Assembly: GCA_947172415.1 (NCBI GenBank) | Contig: OX359200.1 | Span: 5,830,501-5,894,500 of the forward strand | Reading direction: 5' to 3' | Source of the DNA: Chondrosia reniformis | Taxonomy: Eukaryota > Porifera > Demospongiae > Chondrillida > Chondrillidae | Length of the DNA: 64,000 bases | Part shown: positions 31,662-46,110 of the stretch, one piece after another | How positions within the stretch are numbered: position 1 is the stretch's first letter | Layout of the letters: every line of letters begins with the position of its first letter | The notes under the pieces: generated by a model | Told to the model about the DNA's origin: nothing | The model's input: the letters and a program-made list of their open reading frames with translations, nothing else | Databases searched by the model: none | Position numbers and translations under genes: made by a program

Positions 31662-32721
31662 CTAGTATACGACCTTAAATGGGTGTAGCATATATATCGT
31701 GCGATACTATTTTGCAAATTATCGGCATACGAAGTTAAAATGTTTTGACATGAATGGGGCAACTAGAAACACGCAGGGACAGTCCAGAACGCAGCTGTCA
31801 GAAGGCCTTTACATAGAGGCAGGTAGCCATTATGCTATTACTGCAATTGAGATTGAGTGTGGCTGGTTATACCAGTTTACGTTCATATCGGAACACCTCT
31901 CGCTAAAATCGTTTCTACATGGGACCAGAAAAGTTGGTCTCCTCCGCCAATCAAGACACTTACAGGATTCTATCCATTTTTCCCAGTTTCTAGATGAACC
32001 ACGAATACTGGATATACCTTTAAAATGGCTTGGAACGATGCACTCATCCCGAATTAACTTGATATAATTTGACTACATTTTTCTCGCAAATACCCTATTC
32101 TTAAGTATGGAATAGCGCCAACCACAATCGTTTCCTTTTGAAATTTTCTTGTTTAAATAGAAGCGCAAAACCTTATAAAGTAGGCCTACCTGGACACATC
32201 TCTATGGTGGTAGCGGTTCCCATAGAGGTTGGTAGCGCTTAGACTCTGAAGCTGTCTCCTAATCGGTTGGTGCCATAGAGACGTGCTCACCAATAATCCG
32301 GATTTCGGGGGGGTTCCACGTAATGTGGGATTGGCATCTGATATCTTAGGATTCATATGAGTCGGCCATATCGAGAAGAACTGGTTCTTCTCACGCAAGT
32401 GACACCCAAAGCTCAACTCGGCAGAGCGTTACCACCGATCCCGGCCTCTGAGCGTCGTGGATGGTAGCGTTCGGTATGGTCCAACTCTTTTTCTTTGGAG
32501 TTTCGTTGGCCGTCGATCGGCAAAATTTCACTTTAACGACATCCATATAATATATGTGGATAGAAACTGCTTCAACAACAATCAAGTACTACACAGTGCA
32601 TATCCATGTGTATAAGAAATCTTTCAAAGAGTTCTATTTTTTCAGAAATATATACAGTACGGCATGTTCACTCTTACACCTACTCAAGGTCGGCCATTTA
32701 TAGTATTACGCAATTATGGTT
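31662..32721 (+). repeat. core unit A of the satellite block
   Basis: First of four ~1,060 bp units with no similarity to the 170 bp monomer. It holds an open frame on plus from about 31699 (122 codons from a GTG, about 105 from the first ATG at codon 18) and two opposing frames on minus (32186-32416 and 32391-32585). I recognise none of the products. The middle is less AT-rich than the array, with a hairpin CTCTATGG...CCATAGAG and a run of seven G. It is flanked right by two divergent short monomers of 150 and 155 bp lacking the 20 bp linker. Confidence 0.85.
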
Positions 32722-35568
32722 AGTTAATGTATGATGAGAAATTTATGTAGAAATCAAAATTTCTAAAACTGTTTGGAAATGTTTCATACATGTCTGTGAA
32801 TGTAGACACAAAGTTTAAACTTCATATTTAGCCATTTGACAGAGTTACAGCACTAAGTGTACATTGTATTAAGAAAATGTATGGGGAAAGATAGGGTAAA
32901 TTTCTGTAAAAATCAAAATTTCTAAAACTGCTTGGAAATGTTTCATACTTGTATGTGAATGTGGATACCAAGTTTAGGCTTCAAATTTACCAATTTGACA
33001 GAGTTACATCACTAAATGTACATTTAAGTTAATGTATGGTGAGAGATAGGGCAAATGTAAAGATTTATGAAAATTTCAAATTCTCATTGGAAATGTTTCA
33101 TACATGTCTGTGAATAGAGACACCAAGTTTGAGCTTCATATCTTTCCATTTGACAGAGTTAGAGCACCAAATGTACATTAATATACTGGAATACCAAATT
33201 AATGTATGGTGAGAGATAGGGCAAATGTAAAGATTTATGAAAATTTCAAATTCTCATTGGAAATGTTTCATACATATCTGTGAATAGAGACACCAAGTTT
33301 GAGCTTCATATCTTTCCATTTGACTGAGTTAGAGCACCAAATGTACATTAATATACTGTAATACCAAATTAATGTATAGTGAGAGATAAGGCAAATGTAA
33401 AGATTTATGAAAATTTCAAATTGTCATTGGAAATGTTTCATACATATCTGTGAATGCTGACAGCAAGTTTGAGCTTCATATCTTTCCATTTTACAGACTT
33501 AGAGCACCAAATGTACATTAATATACTGGAATACCAAATAAATGTATTGTGAGAGATAGGGCAATTAATGTAAAGATTTATGAAAATTTCAAATTCTCAT
33601 TGGAAATGTTTCATACAAGTGTGTGAATAGAGACACCAAGTTTGAGCTTCATATCTTTCCATTTGACAGAGTTAGAGCACCAAATGTACATTAATATACT
33701 GGAATATCAAATTAATGTATAGTGAGAGATAAGGCAAATGTAAAGATTTATGAAAATTTCAAATTCTCATTGGAAATGTTTCATACATATCTGTGAATGC
33801 TGACAGCAAGTTTGAGCTTCATATCTTTCCATTTTACAGACTTAGAGCACCAAATGTACATTAATATACTGGAATACCAAATTAATGTATGGTGAGAGAT
33901 AGGGCAAATGTAAAGATTTATAAAAATTTCAAAAACTCTTTGGAAATGATTCAATCGTGTTTGTGAATGCTGACACCAAGGTTTAGCTTATTAACTTTCC
34001 ATTTTACAGAGTTATAGTACCAAATGTACATTAAAGTATTGGTATTGGAAATTAATGTATAGTGAGAGATAGGGCAAATGTAAAGATTAATGAAAATTTC
34101 AAATTCTCATTGGAAATGTTTCATACATATCTGTGAATGCTGACAGCAAGTTGGAGCTTCATATCTTTCCATTTGACAGACTTAGAGCACCAAATGTACA
34201 TTATTATACTGGTATACCAAATTAATGTATAGTGAGAGATAGGGCAAATGTAAAGATTTATGAAAATTTCAAATTGTCATTGGAAATGTTTCATACATAT
34301 CTGTGAATGCTGACAGCAAGTTTGAGCTTCATATCTTTCCATTTTACAGACTTAGAGCACCAAATGTACATTAATATACTGGAATACCAAATTAATGTAT
34401 GGTGAGAGATAGGGCAAATGTAAAGATTTATGAAAATTTCAAATTCTCATTGGAAATGTTTCATACATGTGTGTGAATAGAGACACCAAGTTTGAGCTTC
34501 ATATCTTTCCATTTTACAGAGTTATAGTACCAAATGTACATTAAAGTATTGGTATACGAAATTAATGTATGGTGAGAGATAAGGCAAATGTAAAGATTTA
34601 TGAAAATTTCAAATTGTCATTGGAAATGTTTCATACATATCTGTGAATGCTGACAGCAAGTTTGAGCTTCATATCTTTCCATTTTACAGAGTTAGAGCAC
34701 CAAATGTACATTAATATACTGGAATACCAAATTAATGTATAGTGAGAGATAGGGCAAATGTAAAGATTTATAAAAATTTCAAAAACTCTTTGGAAATGAT
34801 TCAATCGTGTTTGTGAATGCTGACACCAAGGTTTAGCTTATTAACTTTCCATTTTACAGAGTTATAGTACCAAATGTACATTAAAGTATTGGTATACGAA
34901 ATTAATGTATGGTGAGAGATAGGGCAAATGTAAAGATTAATGAAAATTTCAAATTCTCCTTGGAAATGTTTCATACATATCTGTGAATGCTGACAGCAAG
35001 TTGGAGCTTCATATCTTTCCATTTGACAGAGTTAGAGCACCAAATGTACATTGATATACTGGAATACCAAATTAATGTATAGTGAGAGATAGGGCAAATG
35101 TGAAGATTTATAAAAATTTCAAAAACTCTTTGGAAATGATTCAATCATGTTTGTGAATGCTGACACCAAGGTTTAGCTTATTAACTTTCCATTTTACAGA
35201 GTTTTAGTACTAAATGTACATTAAAGTATTGGTATACGAATTTAATGTATAGCGAGAGATAGGGCAAATGTAAAGATTTATGAAAATTTCAAATTCTCAT
35301 TGGAAATGTTTCCTACATGTCTGGGCATGCTGACAGCAAGTTTGAGCTTCATATCTTTCCATTTGACAGAATTAGAGCACCAAATGTACATTAATATACT
35401 GGAATACCAAATTAATGTATAGTGAGAGATAGGGCAAATGTAAAGATTTATGAAAATTTCAAATTCTCATTGGAAATGTTTCAAACATGTCTGTGAATGC
35501 TGACGTTAGTTAAAGCTTCATATCTCTCCATTTGACAGAGCTACAGCACTCTAATGTACATTAAATTT

Positions 35569-36636
35569 CTAGTATACGACCTTAAATGGGTGTAGCATAT
35601 ATATCGTGCGATACTATTTTGCAAATTATCGGCATACGAAGTTAAAATGTTTTGACATGAATGGGGCAACTAGAAACACGCAGGGACAGTCCAGAACGCA
35701 GCTGTCAGAAGGTCTTTACATAGAGGCAGGTAGCCATTATGCTATTACTGCAATTGAGATTGAGTGTGGCTGGTTATACCAGTTTACGTTCATATCGGAA
35801 CACCTCTCGCTAAAATCGTTTCTACATGGGACCAGAAAAGTTGGTCTCCTCCGCCAATCAAGACACTTACAGGATTCTATCCATTTTTCCCAGTTTCTAG
35901 ATGAACCACGAATACTGGAAATACCTTTAAAATGGCTTGGAACGATGCACTCATCCCGAATTAACTTGATATAATTTGACTACATTTTTCTCGCAAATAC
36001 CCTATTCTTAAGTATGGAATAGCGCCAACCACAATCGTTTCCTTTTGAAATTTTCTTGTTTAAATAGAAGCGCAAAACCTTATAAAGTAGGCCTACCTGG
36101 ACACATCTCTATGGTTCTATGGTGGTAGCGGTTCCCATAGAGGTTGGTAGCGCTTAGACTCTGAAGCTGTCTCCTAATCGGTTGGTGCCATAGAGACGTG
36201 CTCACCAATAATCCGGATTTCGGGGGGGTTCCACGTAATGTGGGATTGGCATCTGATATCTTAGGATTCATATGAGTCGGCCATATCGAGAAGAACTGGT
36301 TCTTCTCACGCAAGTGACACCCAAAGCTCAACTCGGCAGAGCGTTACCACCGATCCCGGCCTCTGAGCGTCGTGGATGGTAGCGTTCGGTATGGTCCAAC
36401 TCTTTTTCTTTGGAGTTTCGTTGGCCGTCGATCGGCAAAATTTCACTTTAACGACATCCATATAATATATGTGGATAGAAACTGCTTCAACAATAATCAA
36501 GTACTACACAGTGCATATCCATGTGTATAAGAAATCTTTCAAAGAGTTCTATTTTTTCAGAAATATATACAGTACGGCATGTTCACTCTTACACCTACTC
36601 AAGGTCGGCCATTTATAGTATTACGCAATTATGGTT
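35569..36636 (+). repeat. core unit B of the satellite block
   Basis: 1,068 bp, near-identical to unit A apart from an 8 bp tandem duplication (TTCTATGG at about 36113) in the hairpin region. That duplication lengthens and refames the minus-strand frame (36080-36331). The plus-strand 122-codon frame (35606-35974) is intact with one substitution near its end (GAAATA for GATATA). Confidence 0.85.
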
Positions 36637-38800
36637 AGTTAATGTATGATGAGAAATTTATGTAGAAATCAAAATTTCTAAAACTGTTTGGAAATGTTTC
36701 ATACATGTCTGTGAATGTAGACACAAAGTTTAAACTTCATATTTAGCCATTTGACAGAGTTACAGCACTAAGTGTACATTGTATTAAGAAAATGTATGGG
36801 GAAAGATAGGGTAAATTTCTGTAAAAATCAAAATTTCTAAAACTGTTTGGAAATGTTTCATACTTGTATGTGAATGTGGATACCAAGTTTAGGCTTCAAA
36901 TTTACCAATTTGACAGAGTTACATCACTAAATGTACATTTAAATTAATGTATGGTGAGAGATAGGGCAAATGTAAAGATTTATGAAAATTTCAAATTCTC
37001 ATTGGAAATGTTTCATACATGTCTGTGAAAGCTGACAGCAAGTTTGAGCTTCATATCTTTCCATTTGACAGAATTAGAGCACCAAATGTACATTAATATA
37101 CTGGAATACCAAATTAATGTATGGTGAGAGATAGGGCAAATGTAAAGATTTATGAAAATTTCACATTCTCATTGGAAATGATTCATAAATGTCTGTGAAT
37201 AGAGACACCAAGTTTGAGCTTCATATCTTTCCATTTGACAGAGTTAGAGCACCAAATGTACATTAATATACTGTAATACCAAATTAATGTATGGTGAGAG
37301 ATAGGGCAAATGTAAAGATTTATGAAAATTTCAAATTCTCATTGGAAATGTTTCATACATGTCTGTGAATAGGGACACCAAGTTTGAGCTTCATATCTTT
37401 CCATTTGACAGAGTAAGAGCACCAAATGTACATTAATATACTGGAATACCAAATTAATGTATAGTGAGAGATAAGGCAAATGTAAAGATTTATAAAAAAT
37501 TCAAAAACTCTTTGGAAATGATTCAATCATGTTTGTGAATGCTGACACCAAGTTTTACCTTATTGACTTTCCATTTGATAGAGTATTCACACCAAATGTA
37601 CATTAAAGTATTGGTATACGAAATTAATGTATAGTGAGAGATAGGGCAAATGTAAAGATTTATGAAAATTTCAAATTCTCCTTGGAAATGTTTCATACCT
37701 GTCTGTGAATGCTGACAGCAAGTTTGAGCTTCCTATCTTTCCATTTTACAGAGTTAGAGCACCAAATGTACATTCATATACTGGAATACCAAATTAATGT
37801 ATGGTGAGAGATAGGGCAAATGTAAAGATTTATAAAAATTTCTAAAACTCTTTGGAAATGATTCAATCATGTTTGTGAATGCTGACACCAAGGTTTAGCT
37901 TATTAACTTTCCATTTTACAGAGTTACAGTACCAAATGTACATTAAAGTATTGGTATACCAAATTAATGTATAGTGAGAGATAGGGCAAATGTAAAGATT
38001 TATGAAAATTTCAAATTATCATTGGAAATGTTTCATACATGTCTGTGAATGCTGATGGCAAGTTTGAGCTTCATATCTTTCCATTTTACAGAGTTAGAGC
38101 ACCAAATGTACATTAATATACTGGAATACCAAATTAATGTATAGTGAGAGATAAGGCAAATGTAAAGATTTATGAAAATTTCAAATTCTCATTGGAAATG
38201 TTTCATACATATCTGTGAATGCTGACAGCAAGTTTGAGCTTCCTATCTTTCCATTTTACAAAGTTAGAGCACCAAATGTACATTCATATACTGGAATACC
38301 AAATTAATGTATTGTGAGAGATAGGGCAAATGTAAAGATTTATGAAAATTTCAAATTCTCATTGGAAATGTTTCATACATGTCTGTGAATAGAGACACCA
38401 AGTTTGAGCTTCATATCTTTCCATTTGACAGAGTTAGAGCACCAAATGTACATTAATATACTGGAATACCAAATTAATGTATGGTGAGAGATAGGGCAAA
38501 TGTAAAGATTTATGAAAATTTCAAATTCTCATTGGAAATGTTTCATACATGTCTGTGAATAGAGACACCAAGTTTGAGCTTCATATCTTTCCATTTGACA
38601 GAGTTAGAGCACCAAATGTACATTAATATACTGGAATACCAAATTAATGTATAGTGAGAGATAGGGCAAATGTAAAGATTTATGAAAATTTCAAATTCTC
38701 ATTGGAAATGTTTCAAACATGTCTGTGAATGCTGACGTTAGTTAAAGCTTCATATCTCTCCATTTGACAGAGCTACAGCACTCTAATGTACATTAAATTT

Positions 38801-39860
38801 CTAGTATACGACCTTAAATGGGTGTAGCATATATATCGTGCGATACTATTTTGCAAATTATCGGCATACGAAGTTAAAATGTTTTGACATGAATGGGGCA
38901 ACTAGAAACACGCAGGGACAGTCCAGAACGCAGCTGTCAGAAGGTCTTTACATAGAGGCAGGTAGCCATTATGCTATTACTGCAATTGAGATTGAGTGTG
39001 GCTGGTTATACCAGTTTACGTTCATATCGGAACACCTCTCGCTAAAATCGTTTCTACATGGGACCAGAAAAGTTGGTCTCCTCCGCCAATCAAGACACTT
39101 ACAGGATTCTATCCATTTTTCCCAGTTTCTAGATGAACCACGAATACTGGAAATACCTTTAAAATGGCTTGGAACGATGCACTCATCCCGAATTAACTTG
39201 ATATAATTTGACTACATTTTTCTCGCAAATACCCTATTCTTAAGTATGGAATAGCGCCAACCACAATCGTTTCCTTTTGAAATTTTCTTGTTTAAATAGA
39301 AGCGCAAAACCTTATAAAGTAGGCCTACCTGGACACATCTCTATGGTGGTAGCGGTTCCCATAGAGGTTGGTAGCGCTTAGACTCTGAAGCTGTCTCCTA
39401 ATCGGTTGGTGCCATAGAGACGTGCTCACCAATAATCCGGATTTCGGGGGGGTTCCACGTAATGTGGGATTGGCATCTGATATCTTAGGATTCATATGAG
39501 TCGGCCATATCGAGAAGAACTGGTTCTTCTCACGCAAGTGACACCCAAAGCTCAACTCGGCAGAGCGTTACCACCGATCCCGGCCTCTGAGCGTCGTGGA
39601 TGGTAGCGTTCGGTATGGTCCAACTCTTTTTCTTTGGAGTTTCGTTGGCCGTCGATCGGCAAAATTTCACTTTAACGACATCCATATAATATATGTGGAT
39701 AGAAACTGCTTCAACAACAATCAAGTACTACACAGTGCATATCCATGTGTATAAGAAATCTTTCAAAGAGTTCTATTTTTTCAGAAATATATACAGTACG
39801 GCATGTTCACTCTTACACCTACTCAAGGTCGGCCATTTATAGTATTACGCAATTATGGTT
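38801..39860 (+). repeat. core unit C of the satellite block
   Basis: 1,060 bp, near-identical to A and B. The plus-strand frame 38838-39206 is identical in protein to that of unit B; the minus-strand frames match those of unit A. The same divergent monomers flank it on both sides. Confidence 0.85.
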
Positions 39861-41340
39861 AGTTAATGTATGATGAGAAATTTATGTAGAAATCAAAATT
39901 TCTAAAACTGTTTGGAAATGTTTCATACATGTCTGTGAATGTAGACACAAAGTTTAAACTTCATATTTAGCCATTTGACAGAGTTACAGCACTAAGTGTA
40001 CATTGTATTAAGAAAATGTATGGGGAAAGATAGGGTAAATTTCTGTAAAAATCAAAATTTCTAAAACTATTTGGAAATGTTTCATACTTGTATGTGAATG
40101 TGGATACCAAGTTTAGGCTTCAAATTTACCAATTTGACAGAGTTACATCACTAAATGTACATTTAAGTTAATGTATGGTGAGAGATAGGGCAAATGTAAA
40201 GATTTATGAAAATTTCAAATTCTCCTTGGAAATGTTTCATACATGTCTGTGAATAGAGACACCAAGTTTGAGCTTCATATCTTTCCATTTGACAGAGTTA
40301 GAGCACCAAATGTACATTCATATACTGGAATACCAAATTAATGTGTAGTGAGAGATAGGACAAATGTAAAGATTTATGAAAATTTCAAATTCTCATTGGA
40401 AATGTTTCATACATGTCTGTGAATGCTGACAGCAAGTTTGAGCTTCATATCTTTCCATTTGACAGAGTTAGAACACCAAATGTACATTAATATACTGGAA
40501 TACCAAATTAATGTATGGTGAGAGATAAGGCAAATGTAAAGATTTATGAAATTTTCAAATTGTCATTGGAAATGTTTCATACATGTCTGTGAATGCTGAC
40601 AGCAAGTTTGAGCTTCATATCTTTCCATTTTACAGAATTAGAGCACCAAATGTACATTCATATACTGGAATACCAAATTAATGTATGGTGAGAGATAAGG
40701 CAAATGTAAAGATTTATGAAAATTTCAAATTCTCATTGGAAATGTTTCATACATGTCTGTGAATGCTGACAGCAAGTTTGAGCTTCATATCTTTCCATTT
40801 GACAGAATTAGAGCACCAAATGTACATTAATATACTGGAATACCAAATTAATGTATGGTGAGAGATAGGGCAAATGTAAAGATTTATGAAAATTTCAAAT
40901 TCTCATTGGAAATGTTTCCTAAATGTCTGTGAATAGAGACACCAAGTTTGAGCTTCATATCTTTCCATTTGACAGAATTAGAGCACCAAATGTACATTAA
41001 TATACTGGAATACCAAATTAATGTATGGTGAGAGATAGGGCAAATGTAAAGATTTATGAAAATTTCAAATTCTCATTGGAAATGTTTCCTAAATGTCTGT
41101 GAATAGAGACACCAAGTTTGAGCTTCATATCTTTCCATTTGACAGACTTAGAGCACCAAATGTACATTAATATACTGGAACACCAAATTAATGTATAGTG
41201 TGAGATAGGGCAAATGTAAAGATTTATGAAAATTTCAAATTGTCATTGGAAATGTTTCATACATGTCTGTGAATAGAGACACCAAGTTTGAGCTTCATAT
41301 CTTTCCATTTGACAGAGTTAGAGCACCAAATGTACATTAA

Positions 41341-42180
41341 TATACTGGAATACCAAATTAATGTATAGTGAGAGATAGGGCAAATGTAAAGATTTATGAA
41401 ATTTTCAAATTGTCATTGGAAATGATTCTTAAATGTCTGTGAATAGAGACACCAAGTTTGAGCTTCATATCTTTCCATTTGACAGAGTTAGAGCACCAAA
41501 TGTACATTAATATACTGGAATACCAAATTAATGTATGGTGAGAGATAGGGCAAATGTAAAGATTTATGAAAATTTCAAATTGTCATTGGAAATGTTTCAT
41601 ACATGTCTGTGAATAGAGACACCAAGTTTGAGCTTCATATCTTTCCATTTGACAGAGTTAGAGCACCAAATGTACATTAATATACTGGAATACCAAATTA
41701 ATGTATAGTGAGAGATAGGGCAAATGTAAAGATTTATGAAATTTTCAAATTGTCATTGGAAATGATTCTTAAATGTCTGTGAATAGAGACACCAAGTTTG
41801 AGCTTCATATCTTTCCATTTGACAGAGTTAGAGCACCAAATGTACATTAATATACTGGAATACCAAATTAATGTATGGTGAGAGATAGGGCAAATGTAAA
41901 GATTTATGAAAATTTCAAATTGTCATTGGAAATGTTTCATACATGTCTGTGAATAGAGACACCAAGTTTGAGCTTCATATCTTTCCATTTGACAGAGTTA
42001 GAGCACCTAATGTACATTAATATACTGGAATACCAAATTAATGTATAGTGAGAGATAGGGCAAATGTAAAGATTTATGAAATTTTCAAATTGTCATTGGA
42101 AATGATTCTTAAATGTCTGTGAATAGAGACACCAAGTTTTGAGCTTCATATCTTTCCATTTGACAGAGTTAGAGCACCAA
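41341..42180. repeat. 340-bp dimeric higher-order repeat in the satellite
   Basis: Monomers carrying GAAATTTTCAAATTGTC with GATTCTTAAATGTCTG alternate with ordinary ones. The marker sequence GATTTATGAAATTTTC recurs at 41391, 41731 and 42071, exactly 340 bp apart. Confidence 0.85.
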
Positions 42181-43219
42181 ATGTACATTAATATGCTGGA
42201 ATACCAAATTAATGTATGGTGAGAGATAGGGCAAATGTAAAGATTTATGAAAATTTCAAATTCTCATTGGAAATGTTTCATACATATCTGTGAATGCTGA
42301 CAGCAAGTTTGAGCTTCATATCTTTCCATTTTACAGAGTTAGAGCACCAAATGTACATTAATATACTGGAATACAAAATTAATGTATGGTGAGAGATAGG
42401 GCAAATGTAAAGATTTATGAAAATTTCAAATTCTCATTGGAAATGTTTCATACATGTCTGTGAATAGAGACACCAAGTTTGAGCTTCATATCTTTCCTTT
42501 TGACAGAGTTAGAGCACCAAATGTACATTAATATACTGGAATACCAAATTAATGTATAGTGAGAGATAAGGCAAATGTAAAGATTTATGAAAATTTCAAA
42601 TTGTCATTGGAAATGTTTCATACATATCTGTGAATGCTGACAGCAAGTTTGAGCTTCATATCTTTCCATTTGACAGACTTAGAGCACCAAATGTACATTA
42701 ATATACTGGAATACCAAATTAATGTATGGTGAGAGATAGGGCAAATGTAAAGATTTATGAAAATTTCAAATTGTCATTGGAAATGTTTCATACATATCTG
42801 TGAATGCTGACAGCAAGTTTGAGCTTCATATCTTGCCAGTTTACAGAGTTAGAACACCAAATGTACATTAATATACTGGAATACCAAATTAATGTATAGT
42901 GAGAGATAAGGCAAATGTAAAGATTTATGAAATTTTCAAATTCTCATTGGAAATGTTTCATAGATGTCTGTGAATAGAGACACCAAGTTTGAGCTTCATA
43001 TCTTTCCATTTGACAGAGTTAGAGCACCAAATGTACATTAATATACTGGAATACCAAATTAATGTAGAGTGAGAGACAGGGCAAATGTAAAGATTTATGA
43101 AAATTTCAAATTCTCATTGGAAATGTTTCATACATGTCTGTGAATGCTGACAGCAAGTTTGAGCTTCATATCTTTCCATTTGACAGAATTAGAGCACCAA
43201 ATGTACATTAATATACTGT

Positions 43220-44579
43220 AATACCAAATTAATGTATGGTGAGAGATAGGGCAAATGTAAAGATTTATGAAAATTTCAAAAACTCTTTGGAAATGATTCA
43301 ATCGTGTTTGTGAATGCTGACACCAAGGTTTAGCTTATTAACTTTCCATTTTACAGAGTTATAGTACCAAATGTACATTAAAGTATTGGTATACGAAATT
43401 AATGAATGGTGAGAGATAGGGCAAATGTAAAGATTAATGAAAATTTCAAATTGTCATTGGAAATGTTTCATACATATCTGTGAATGCTGACAGCAAGTTT
43501 GAGCTTCATATCTTTCCATTTGACAGAGTTAGAGCACCAAATGTACATTATTATACTGGTATACCAAATTAATGTATGGTGAGAGATAAGGCAAATGTAA
43601 AGATTAATGAAAATTTCAAATTCTCATTGGAAATGTTTCATACATATCTGTGAATGCTGACAGCAAGTTTGAGCTTCATATCTTTCCATTTGACAGAGTT
43701 AGAGCACCAAATGTACATTATTATACTGGTATACCAAATTAATGTATGGTGAGAGATAAGGCAAATGTAAAGATTTATGAAATTTTCAAATTCTCATTGG
43801 AAATGTTTCATACATATCTGTGAATGCTGACAGCAAGTTTGAGCTTCATATCTTTCCATTTGACAGAATTAGAGCACCAAATGTACATTAATATACTGTA
43901 ATACCAAATTAATGTATGGTGAGAGATAGGGCAAATGTAAAGATTTATGAAAATTTCAAAAACTCTTTGGAAATGATTCAATCGTGTTTGTGAATGCTGA
44001 CACCAAGGTTTAGCTTATTAACTTTCCATTTTACAGAGTTATAGTACCAAATGTACATTAAAGTATTGGTATACGAAATTAATGAATGGTGAGAGATAGG
44101 GCAAATGTAAAGATTAATGAAAATTTCAAATTGTCATTGGAAATGTTTCATACATATCTGTGAATGCTGACAGCAAGTTTGAGCTTCATATCTTTCCATT
44201 TGACAGAGTTAGAGCACCAAATGTACATTATTATACTGGTATACCAAATTAATGTATGGTGAGAGATAAGGCAAATGTAAAGATTAATGAAAATTTCAAA
44301 TTCTCATTGGAAATGTTTCATACATATCTGTGAATGCTGACAGCAAGTTTGAGCTTCATATCTTTCCATTTGACAGAGTTAGAGCACCAAATGTACATTA
44401 TTATACTGGTATACCAAATTAATGTATGGTGAGAGATAAGGCAAATGTAAAGATTTATGAAATTTTCAAATTCTCATTGGAAATGTTTCATACATATCTG
44501 TGAATGCTGACAGCAAGTTTGAGCTTCATATCTTTCCATTTGACAGAATTAGAGCACCAAATGTACATTAATATATATA
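43220..44579. repeat. 680-bp tetrameric higher-order repeat, two copies
   Basis: The class-2 monomer (AACTCTTTGGAAATGATTCAATCG) and the three that follow recur exactly 680 bp later (marker at about 43280 and 43960), with almost no differences between copies. This is a recent segmental duplication inside the array. Confidence 0.85.
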
Positions 44580-46110
44580 CTGGAATACCAAATTAATGTA
44601 TGGTGAGAGATAGTGCAAATGTAAAGATTTATGAAAATTTCAAATTCTCATTGGAAATGTTTCATAAATGTCTGTGAATAGAGACACCAAGTTTGAGCTT
44701 TATATCTTTCCATTTGACAGAGTTAGAGCACCAAATGTACATTAATATACTGGAATACCAAATTAATGTATAGTGTGAGATAGGGCAAATGTAAAGATTT
44801 ATGAAAATTTCAAATTGTCATTGGAAATGTTTCATACATGTCTGTGAATAGAGACACCAAGTTTGAGCTTCATATCTTTCCATTTGACAGAGTTAGAGCA
44901 CCAAATGTACATTAATATGCTGGAATACCAAATTAATGTATAGTGAGAGATAGGGCAAATGTAAAGATTTATGAAAATTTCAAATTGTCATTGGATATGT
45001 TTCATACATGTCTGTGAATAGAGACACCAAGTTTGAGCTTCATATCTTTCCATTTGACAGAGTTAGAGCACCAAATGTACATTAATATGCTGGAATACCA
45101 AATTAATGTATAGTGAGAGATAGGGCAAATGTAAAGATTAATGAAAATTTCAAATTGTCATTGGAAATGTTTCATACATGTCTGTGAATGCTGACAGCAA
45201 GTTTGAGCTTCATATCTTTCCATTTTACAGAGTTAGAGCACCAAATGTACATTCATATACTGGAATACCAAATTAATGTATGGTGAGAGATAGGGCAAAT
45301 GTAAAGATTTATGAAAATTTCAAATTCTCATTGGAAATGTTTCATACATGTCTGTGAAAGCTGACAGCAAGTTTGAGCTTCATATCTTTCCATTTGACAG
45401 AATTAGAGCACCAAATGTACATTCATATACTGGAATACCAAATTAATGTATGGTGAGGGATAGGGCAAATGTTAAGATTTATAAAAATTTCTAAAACTCT
45501 TTGGAAATGATTCAATCATGTTTGTTAATGCTGACACCAAGGTTTAGCTTATTAACTTTCCATTTTACAGAGTTACAGTACCAAATGTACATTAAAGTAT
45601 TGGTATACCAAATTAATGTATAGTGAGAGATAGGGCAAATGTAAAGATTTATGAAAATTTCAAATTGTCATTGGAAATGTTTCATACATGTCTGTGAATG
45701 CTGACAGCAAGTTTGAGCTTCATATCTTTCCATTTTACAGAGTTAGAGCACCAAATGTACATTAATATACTGGAATACCAAATTAATGTATAGTGAGAGA
45801 TAAGGCAAATGTAAAGATTTATGAAAATTTCAAATTCTCATTGGAAATGTTTCATACATATCTGTGAATGCTGACAGCAAGTTTGAGCTTCCTATCTTTC
45901 CATTTTACAAAGTTAGAGCACCAAATGTACATTCATATACTGGAATACCAAATTAATGTATGGTGAGAGATAGGGCAAATGTAAAGATTTATGAAAATTT
46001 CAAATTCTCATTGGAAATGTTTCAAACATGTCTGTGAATGCTGACGTTAAGTTAAAGCTTCATATCTCTCCATTTGACAGAGCTACAGCACTCTAATGTA
46101 CATTAAATTT

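Noticed and set aside
32187..32345. Resemblance of the core unit to U1 snRNA (CTACCTGG near the start, later a hairpin with TGTGGGA)
   Set aside because: Spacing and stem-loops do not follow U1, there is no Sm site, and similarity is limited to short words.
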